DNA of 64,000 nucleotides from Elusimicrobiota bacterium (GTDB lineage: Bacteria > Elusimicrobiota > Elusimicrobia > UBA1565 > UBA9628), in the NCBI GenBank assembly GCA_023213235.1, contig CP096137.1, positions 569,587-633,586 of the forward strand, written 5' to 3'. A model generated the notes under the pieces. That model worked only from the letters and a program-made list of their open reading frames with translations, ran no database searches and had not been told where the DNA came from. A program made the position numbers and the translations under genes. Each line of letters opens with the position of its first letter. Position 1 is the stretch's first letter. Positions 54,721-64,000 of this stretch are shown here, piece by piece.

Positions 54721-56316
54721 ATGCCAACACTCAATTGGATCGGCAAGGAGGCGGTGGTCAACCACCATCGGCAGGTTCCTTTCCGGCTGCTGCGCGACGT
54801 GCCCGCCCTCTCCTGCGGCGATCCCGGCTCCGGGAACCTCATCGTTCAGGGCGACAACCTTCTCGCGCTCAAGGCGCTCCTGCCGTACTATGCCGGGCAG
54901 GTGAAGTGCATCTATATCGATCCGCCGTACAACACGGGCAATGAGGGGTGGATTTACAACGATAACACCAACAGCCCGGTAATCAAGAAGTGGTTGGGAG
55001 AGGTCGTCGGCAAAGAGGGGGAGACTCTCGACCGACACGATCGATGGTTGTGCATGATGTATCCCCGCCTAGCTCTCCTTAAACGCTTTCTTCGAAAAGA
55101 CGGCGCGATCTTCGTCAGCATCGATGACAACGAATATGACCTGCTCAAGATGCTGATGGGCGACATTTTTGGCCCCGAGAATCATGTCGGGACTTTCATT
55201 TGGAAGCGCCGCACGACTCCTGACAGTAGAAACCTGAATGGTGTGTCGGGCGATCATGAATACGTGCTTTGTTTTCAGCGTTCTCCCGAATTCCGAGTAA
55301 AGGGCCAAGAAAAAGATCTTGGAAAATACACGAATCCAGATAACGACCCGCGTGGTCCTTGGATGAGCGACAACTTGACGGGATTGGCGAATGCGAAAGA
55401 ACGTCCCAATCTCCATTACGACATCATTCATCCGATCACGGGCGCTCGATATAAGCCGCACCCTTCGCGCGGATGGGGCTATGGGCAGGAACGCATGGCC
55501 GAAGCGATCAAGAATGATCGAATCTTGTGGCCCAAGCGCGAGAACGGCCGCCCGCGGCTGAAGAGATTTATGTCCGACATGCAGTCCCAAACGACGGGGT
55601 TCTCCACAGTATTGAATGCGCCTGGTAACGTGGAAGCCACTAAGGAATTGCATGACCTGCTTGGCCCCAAAGCATTTGCATTCCCGAAGCCGACCCGTCT
55701 CGTCGAAATTCTTATCTCGCAAGCCACTGGGCCGAATGATCTTGTCCTGGATTCTTTTGCGGGATCTGGGACTACGGGGCATGCGGTTCTCTCTTTAAAT
55801 AAGCAAGATGGCGGCAATCGTAAGTTCCTGATTATTGAGATGGATAGGGGAATCGCGGAATCGATTACCGCGAAACGTATACGCCACGCTGCTGTTGGTC
55901 ATATCGATTCCAAGGGGGAAGCCGTCCCGGGAATCGGTGGGGAATTCCGATTTTGCGAATTAGGAGAACCGCTGTTTGAAGACAGTGGACGGATTCGCCC
56001 TAGCGTAACCTTCGCCGATCTCGCCCGACATGTCTACTTCACCGAAACCGGCGAACCCCTCCCCAAAGAGCGCATCGGCAAGTCGCCCTTCCTCGGCGAA
56101 TGTCGCGGCGTCGGCATCTACCTTCTCTACAACGGCATCCTCGGCGACAAGAGCGCGGCCGGCGGCAACGTCCTGACCCGTCAGGTGTTGAACGCCTTGC
56201 CGCCGTTCAAGGGCCAAAAGATCATCTACTGCGCCGGCAACCTGCTCGGCAAGGAACGGCTCGACGCGCAGCGCATCATCGTGCGCCAGACGCCGTACGA
56301 GATCAAGGTCGCATGA
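54721..56316 (+). CDS. Type III-like restriction-modification methyltransferase (Mod)
   Basis: 531 residues. Motif IV DPPYNTG is near residue 67 and motif I-type FAGSGTTGH near 346, the beta order used by type III Mod proteins, which methylate adenine N6. The opening PTLNWIGKEAVVNHHR is typical of this group. The part between the motifs would contain the target-recognition region. From about 55080 to 56000 the base composition drops to near one-half GC and codon use changes sharply from the flanks, so this part was probably exchanged or acquired separately. It overlaps the res gene by 4 bases. Confidence 0.9.
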   Translation: MPTLNWIGKEAVVNHHRQVPFRLLRDVPALSCGDPGSGNLIVQGDNLLALKALLPYYAGQVKCIYIDPPYNTGNEGWIYNDNTNSPVIKKWLGEVVGKEGETLDRHDRWLCMMYPRLALLKRFLRKDGAIFVSIDDNEYDLLKMLMGDIFGPENHVGTFIWKRRTTPDSRNLNGVSGDHEYVLCFQRSPEFRVKGQEKDLGKYTNPDNDPRGPWMSDNLTGLANAKERPNLHYDIIHPITGARYKPHPSRGWGYGQERMAEAIKNDRILWPKRENGRPRLKRFMSDMQSQTTGFSTVLNAPGNVEATKELHDLLGPKAFAFPKPTRLVEILISQATGPNDLVLDSFAGSGTTGHAVLSLNKQDGGNRKFLIIEMDRGIAESITAKRIRHAAVGHIDSKGEAVPGIGGEFRFCELGEPLFEDSGRIRPSVTFADLARHVYFTETGEPLPKERIGKSPFLGECRGVGIYLLYNGILGDKSAAGGNVLTRQVLNALPPFKGQKIIYCAGNLLGKERLDAQRIIVRQTPYEIKVA

Positions 56317-58919
56317 TCCGACGAATCGAGTATCAGGACCGCGCGCTCGAGTCCCTTAAGGACTTCCTGAGCGCGTGCGCGCGCGGCACGAAGCCGGCGG
56401 AGGCGTTCGAGAGCGCGCAGAAGAAGCACGGTGCGCCGAAGCAGGCGTATCGTCCGCTCGAAGCCGAAGGACTCAATCCCTCCATGCCGGCGGTCTGCCT
56501 CCGGGTTCCCACCGGCGGCGGTAAGACGCTCATGGCGTGCCGCGCCGCGGGCGTGGCCATCACCGATTTCCTGCGTGCCGAGCGCGGAATCGTCCTTTGG
56601 CTCGTGCCGAGCACGGCGATCCTCGATCAAACCGCCGATGCCCTGCGCGACGCGCGGCACCCGTACCGCCGCGCCCTCGAACTCTCCTGCGGGAACGTCG
56701 AGGTCCTGACGATCGACGAGGCCTTGCGGCTTTCCCGGGCGACCGCGGACGGGGCGACCGTCGTGATCGTGGCGACGATGCAGGCCTTCAAGTCGGAGGA
56801 GACCGCCGACCGGCGCGTGTACAAGCAGAACGGCCATTTCTCCGAGCATCTGCTGAACATGCCCGCTGTCGACCTCATGCCCGGCCCCGACGGAAAGCCC
56901 GTTCCTTCTTTGGTCAACGCCCTCCGCCTTCGGCGCCCGGTCGTCATCGTCGACGAGGCGCACAACGCCGGCACGCCGCTGTCGTTCTCGGCTCTGGCGG
57001 ACGTGCGGCCGTCCTGCGTGATCGAGTTCACCGCGACGCCCGACCGGTCCGGCCAGCCGTCGAACGTGCTTCACCAGGTTTCCGCCGCCGAGCTCAAGGC
57101 GGCCGACATGGCCAAGCTGCCCGTTCGGGTGGTGGTGCGCGATCTCAGCCAGCGCGACGAGCTGCTCGCCGAGGCCGTGACGCACCGGCGGAACCTGCAC
57201 AAGCTGGCGGAGGCCGAAGGTCAGGCGACCGGCGAGTACATCCGCCCCATGCTCCTGATCCAGGCGGAGAGCGTCGCCGTTTGCGAGGATCTGAAGAAGA
57301 AGCTCGTGGCCGAATTCCAGTTCGCCGAGGCGGAGGTGAAGATCAGCGTCGGCGGCAACGACGAGCTGGCGGACGCCGGCGACCTGCGCTCGCCGAAGTG
57401 CCCGGTTCTCGTCGTCATCACGGTCCAACGCCTGCGCGAGGGCTGGGACTGCCCGTTCGCCTACGTACTGTGCAGCCTGCAGGCCACGCGTTCGGCCACC
57501 GCGATCCAGCAGATCGTCGGCCGCATTTTGAGACTGCCCGGCGCCAAGGCCAAGACGGCACCCGATCTGAACTGCGCCTACGTATTCTCCGTTTCTCCGT
57601 CCATCGGCGCGGTGCTCAACGAGCTGCGCACCGCGCTGGTGGCCAACGGCTTCACGCCCGCCGAGGCCGGGCAGATCATCAAGCCCGCTATGCAGGGCGG
57701 CCTGCCGCTGAGCGCCAACCCGCAGACGGTCGTGGTGCCTCCCAAGTCGCTGGAGGCGAGCGCCGAGACCCGCGTCGCGGCCATGGGCGGTAAAGCAGCG
57801 GTCGACACGGAGACCGGCACCATTTCCGTGTTCGCCCCGCTCGAGGCGGCCGAGGTGGAGGCGCTGGTCGCCTGCGTGAAGACGCCGGAGGCGAAGGCGG
57901 CGGTCCGGAGTCTAGCCGCAGCGGTGAAGATTTCGTCGCCGTGGGAGAGGAACGTCGAGTTCTCCGCGCCGATGCTGTGCGTCAAGGATCCGGCCGGGCT
58001 GTTCGAGTTCGAGGAGACCTGCCTCAAGGAGCGTCTCTGGAAGCTGAGCGGCAAGGACGCGTCCTTGCCCGGCTATGATCCGAAGGAGCGGCCGAAGGGC
58101 CGCGTCGGCGCACTCGACGTCAGCGCCACCGGGCAGGTCACGACCGACACGGTCATCGGCGACGCCGCCCAGACCTTTCTCGACGTCTTGCACCGGCAGA
58201 TCACGGCGATGGGGACCGAAGAGGAGTGGGGCGAGGAAAAGATCGTCGCCTGGCTCGACTGGCGCGTGGAGCATCGGGACATCCTGGCCGGCGAGTCGGC
58301 GGCGTTCATGCTTCAAGTCCTGCGCGCGCTGACGAGCAAGGGCGCGGCTCTCGCGGACATCGCGGCGGACCGATTCCGGCTGAAGGAGTTCGTCGAGCGG
58401 CGGATCGAGGAGCATCGCCGGCAGGAGCATCATGGCGCGTTCCAGGCCTACCTGGACGGGATGGAGCTCGTCGTCGACCCGTCCCAGGCGTTCGATTTCC
58501 GGAAGGCGAGCTACGAGCCGAGCTGGCTGTACTCGGGAGCGCACAACTTCCGGAATCACTACTACGGAGCCAAGCCCGGAGAGCTGGAGCACGAGACGGG
58601 CGGCGGGAAGCCCACCGAAGAGTTCCTGTGCGCCCAGCATCTCGACGACATGCCGGAGGTCGAGTTCTGGTTCCGCAACCTCGCGCGCAAGCCGGGGTCT
58701 TTCCGCCTGCTGACGCCGGACGGCTGGTTTTATCCGGACTTCGTGGGGCGCCTGAAGGACGGCCGCACGCTCGTCGTCGAGTACAAGGGCGCGCACCTGC
58801 TCGACGGAGCCAAGGACAAGCTTGCGGTCGGCACGGCGTGGGCCAAGCGCGGAGGCGGAGTCTTCGTGATGCCGACCCAAGGCAAGCTCGACGCGATCGA
58901 CGCCGCGATCAAGCGCTGA
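56313..58919 (+). CDS. Type III-like restriction endonuclease subunit (Res)
   Basis: 868 residues. A superfamily 2 helicase core: Walker A VPTGGGKTLM (about residue 70), VDEAHNAGTP, FTATPDRSG, REGWDCPFAYV and QIVGRILRLP. The C-terminal nuclease has YPDFVGRLKDGRTLVVEYKG, a PD-(D/E)xK-type site. With Mod it would cleave unmodified DNA after ATP-driven movement. The ATG overlaps the mod stop. Its final 11 bases overlap the end of the opposite-strand HExxH gene. The gene has the high GC of the flanks, unlike the mid-part of mod. Confidence 0.9.
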   Translation: MIRRIEYQDRALESLKDFLSACARGTKPAEAFESAQKKHGAPKQAYRPLEAEGLNPSMPAVCLRVPTGGGKTLMACRAAGVAITDFLRAERGIVLWLVPSTAILDQTADALRDARHPYRRALELSCGNVEVLTIDEALRLSRATADGATVVIVATMQAFKSEETADRRVYKQNGHFSEHLLNMPAVDLMPGPDGKPVPSLVNALRLRRPVVIVDEAHNAGTPLSFSALADVRPSCVIEFTATPDRSGQPSNVLHQVSAAELKAADMAKLPVRVVVRDLSQRDELLAEAVTHRRNLHKLAEAEGQATGEYIRPMLLIQAESVAVCEDLKKKLVAEFQFAEAEVKISVGGNDELADAGDLRSPKCPVLVVITVQRLREGWDCPFAYVLCSLQATRSATAIQQIVGRILRLPGAKAKTAPDLNCAYVFSVSPSIGAVLNELRTALVANGFTPAEAGQIIKPAMQGGLPLSANPQTVVVPPKSLEASAETRVAAMGGKAAVDTETGTISVFAPLEAAEVEALVACVKTPEAKAAVRSLAAAVKISSPWERNVEFSAPMLCVKDPAGLFEFEETCLKERLWKLSGKDASLPGYDPKERPKGRVGALDVSATGQVTTDTVIGDAAQTFLDVLHRQITAMGTEEEWGEEKIVAWLDWRVEHRDILAGESAAFMLQVLRALTSKGAALADIAADRFRLKEFVERRIEEHRRQEHHGAFQAYLDGMELVVDPSQAFDFRKASYEPSWLYSGAHNFRNHYYGAKPGELEHETGGGKPTEEFLCAQHLDDMPEVEFWFRNLARKPGSFRLLTPDGWFYPDFVGRLKDGRTLVVEYKGAHLLDGAKDKLAVGTAWAKRGGGVFVMPTQGKLDAIDAAIKR

Positions 58920-59864
58920 CGTAACGAAAGTGCCTGTCCCTTTCGTTACGCGCTGGAGGAAGGGCCGCCGCGCGGCCGTGGTCGTGGCCGTCGTGGTCGT
59001 GGTGGTCGTGGCCGTCGGCGTAGCCGAGCTTGTGGACGAGCTTCTTGAGCTTGTCCTCGTCGCCGCCGGTCGAGCGGACGTCGGAGAGGTGCTCGAGGTA
59101 GACGACGGCCTCGGCGTAGGCGGCCTTGGCGTCGGGGTCGACGGCCCGGTCGCGGCGCAGCTTCAGCGCGCCCCACAAGGTCAGCATGCGCTCGCCGCTC
59201 GGGTCCATGAGGGCCAGCCAGTCGTGCTGCACGCGGAAGGCGGCGATCTCGCCCGCGATCTGCTTCTCGGGGGTGAGGCGGCCGGACTCGCGGTCGCGGG
59301 CGTGCTTGGCCTCGTGCACGACGGTCGCGTACGTGAACGCGTGGCCGACCAGGGCGCCGAGCAGCTTCATGCGGTCGTTGAGCTTGACGATGCCGCCGGT
59401 GAGCCGGTCGCGCATGTAGGTGAACAGGCCCATCTGGTTCGACTGGAGCTTGCCCTCGGAATCGTAGTCGAGGCGCTCGCCGGCCTGCAGAACCTTGGCC
59501 TGGGCGACGACGGCCTCGAGCTCGGGGGCGGCGGCTCCTTGTGGGTGCGCTTCCAGCGGTCGATGCGGGCGTCGGCCTCTTCGGCCATCTTCTCGATCGA
59601 GCCCAGCTCCCCGCGGACCGGCTCCCGGTCCATGCGGCGGCGGTAGACGGGGACGGCGATCTGCTCGCGGGGCAGGGCGTCGAAGAAGCCGTGCGCGCGG
59701 GCCTTGATCGAGACGTTGGAGACGCTCATGTCGGCGACGGCGTCGCGCAGGTTGTCGGCGCGCTCGCGCAGGATGGCGGGATCGACGACGGGCTGGGGCT
59801 CCGCGGGGCCCTGAGCGAAGGCCGGGACCGCTATGAGGAGAGCGAGAAGAGCCGAAAGCGCCAT
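58909..59864 (-). CDS. Secreted HExxH protein with His/Asp-rich tail
   Basis: About 318 residues after repair. A signal peptide (LSALLALLIAVPAFAQ) is followed by a helical domain and the zinc-protease motif HEAKH in ATVVHEAKHARDRESG. Near the end GHDHHDHDGHDHG is likely to bind metal. I recognise no named family; the protein may be a periplasmic metalloprotease or structural metal protein. One base added to the G5 run at 59524-59528 joins KEPPPPELEAVVAQA to the rest. The last residues (RNERDRHFRYVSA) are encoded by a hairpin repeat at 58921-58949. TATAAT lies 6 bases before the ATG at 59864. Confidence 0.72.
58921..58949. repeat. Palindromic repeat at the res/HExxH junction
   Basis: GTAACGAAAG-N9-CTTTCGTTAC, a perfect 10-bp stem with loop TGCCTGTCC. 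The GTGCCTGTCC core is like a REP-type sequence and recalls the GTGTCAGGCC ends of the repeat at 31773-31849. On the minus strand it codes for the last residues of the HExxH protein. Confidence 0.75.
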
Positions 59865-59870
59865 GCCTTG

Positions 59871-59876
59871 ATTATA
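59871..59876 (-). promoter_or_regulatory. -10 box of the HExxH gene
   Basis: A perfect TATAAT on the reverse strand lies 6 bases before the ATG at 59864. It has no clear -35 box and no ribosome site. Confidence 0.5.
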
Positions 59877-59902
59877 TAGGGATCGGCCGCTTCCGGCGCG
59901 GG

Positions 59903-59935
59903 CCCATGGGCCCAGGACGGCCTAGGCCTAAGGGC

Positions 59936-59938
<3 letters not shown>
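59903..59938 (-). terminator. Palindrome-rich stretch after carB
   Basis: The stretch contains GGGCCCATGGGCCC, GGCCTAGGCC and AGGCCTAAGGGCCT, all self-complementary. It directly follows the carB stop codon and probably ends that transcript. There is no U-run. The similar GGGCCC-rich gap at 21060-21129 suggests a common style of end signal. Confidence 0.45.
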
Positions 59939-63164
<3,226 letters not shown>

Positions 63165-63172
<8 letters not shown>

Positions 63173-63728
63173 GGGGCATACCTCCGCCTTTCGGGAAGCT
63201 CTCGAGCCCGTCGGCCACGGCGCACAGGGCGCCGAGCAGGGCTTCCGTCTCGTTGAGATCGCGCACGGCGGGAACCTTCCAGACGACGCGGAACTGTTCG
63301 CCGACGAAGTCCACGTGCTTGAGGCCGGCCAGGCGCTGCTGCATCGTCGAATCGAAGACGATGGGGCCGGCCGCCTTGTCGGAGCAGCGCGCGAGCAGCT
63401 TGTCGCGGAACTCGCGCTCCGTCGGCTCGAGCGCGTCGGGAACGACCATGCCGGCGCGCCGCGTCACGAGCTCCTTCGGCGCGCACTCGACGCGCAGGCG
63501 CGTCTCGGCGGAGAGCCAGGCGGTCACGGTCACGCCGGCGTCCGACGTCTCGATCGCGACCTTGCGGCCGTTCCACGCGCCGCCCAGGCGCGGAGGGTTC
63601 GCCTCATAGGTCAGGCCGAGCGCGGCGCGCATCGTCGGCCACTGAAGGGACGGCGTGTCCAGCTTGTGCTCGCGCCAGAAATACCAGGCGATCGGCGCGA
63701 TCGCGAGGAGCCCGAGGAGGGCGGTCAC
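63165..63728 (-). CDS. Unknown single-helix protein between carA and carB
   Basis: 187 residues. One N-terminal membrane helix ([17 protein letters not shown]) is followed by a soluble domain with [36 protein letters not shown] and [18 protein letters not shown] recognise no family. The GTG start overlaps the carA stop (GTGA) and the end overlaps carB, so it must be co-translated with both carbamoyl-phosphate synthase subunits. The predicted anchor places the domain on one face of the inner membrane. Confidence 0.72.
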
Positions 63729-64000
63729 CGCGAGCGTGCCTCGCGCCCCGCGAGCATGAGCCCGCGGAAGCGCTCGAAGAGATAGCGGCTGTCGTGCGGG
63801 CCCGCCGAGGCCTCGGGGTGGTATTGGACGGAGAAGGCGGGCAAGGTGCCGTGAGTCATGCCCTCGGACGTGCCGTCGTTGAGGTTGACGTGCGTCGTCT
63901 TGACCGCGGAGGGCAAGGTCTTCAGGTCGACGCAGAAGCCGTGGTTCTGAGAGGAGATCTCGATCTTCCCGGTCTCCAGGTCCTTGACCGGGTGGTTCGA
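63725..64000 (-). CDS. carA: Carbamoyl-phosphate synthase small subunit, partial
   Basis: Only the last 91 residues are in the window; the gene starts beyond the right edge. [10 protein letters not shown] and the glutaminase motif [20 protein letters not shown] (catalytic His and Glu region of a class I amidotransferase) identify CarA, which supplies ammonia from glutamine to CarB. It overlaps the next gene by 4 bases. Confidence 0.92.
   Translation of the reverse strand, partial: SNHPVKDLETGKIEISSQNHGFCVDLKTLPSAVKTTHVNLNDGTSEGMTHGTLPAFSVQYHPEASAGPHDSRYLFERFRGLMLAGREARSR

Overview
The window is very G+C-rich, densely packed bacterial DNA from an organism with an outer membrane: it carries a TolC-type channel, a TonB receptor with ExbB/ExbD/TonB, and a SurA/PpiC-type chaperone. 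The style of the secreted proteins (signal peptide, then a short Q-x-V-R-V start and a long Pro/Ala/Ser-rich stretch) and the general gene content remind me of high-GC Elusimicrobiota. That placement is an impression, not a demonstration. No rRNA is present. No CRISPR array, phage or insertion sequence was seen. Two tRNA genes (Gly-GCC, Ser-CGA) are present. No gene-free stretch exceeds about 300 bases.

Layout. 1-2385: coiled-coil protein running off the left edge. 2443-8230: membrane and secreted proteins (PrsW-like and CPBP putative intramembrane proteases, PAP2-type phosphatase, YgjP-like metallopeptidase, unknown anchored protein). 8262-13459: RND efflux pump, TolC and TetR with an unusually clear operator/promoter. 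13470-18017: thioredoxin-like ferredoxin, EamA transporter, DUF885 peptidase, small lipoprotein, RNA-binding protein, small basic protein. 18014-22010: secreted protein with four phospholipase D domains and a PpiC chaperone. 22065-30358: one overlapping six-gene run (DUF971, tryptophanase, histidine kinase, GlcD-GlcE fusion, GlcF, HD-GYP). 30396-34313: tRNAs and housekeeping genes (SEC-C, Spy-like, TrmJ, Nudix, DksA-like). 34475-43713: four-gene signalling cluster built around a roughly 2065-residue poly-HAMP hybrid kinase. 44296-47628: ABC exporter with accessory proteins. 47657-52486: metal-uptake regulon (ZIP, TonB receptor, ExbBD-TonB, Fur family) with two matching operators. 53064-58919: an acquired-looking block (Fic, XRE regulator, type III-like Mod and Res). 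58909-64000: HExxH protein, then carB, an unknown gene, and carA running off the right edge.

Two themes affect every reading of the window. First, about 20 otherwise intact genes or junctions are broken by single-base gaps, nearly always at G/C runs of four to six (or A5). Adding one base restores family-typical proteins of sensible length, so I treat these as probable consensus (long-read) errors rather than pseudogenes and annotate the restored genes. Second, many transcription-unit first genes have a TATAAT-like box only 5-7 bases before the start codon and no Shine-Dalgarno sequence, which suggests leaderless transcripts are common here. Convergent genes leave no gap at all; several share the four bases CTAG as overlapping stop codons.
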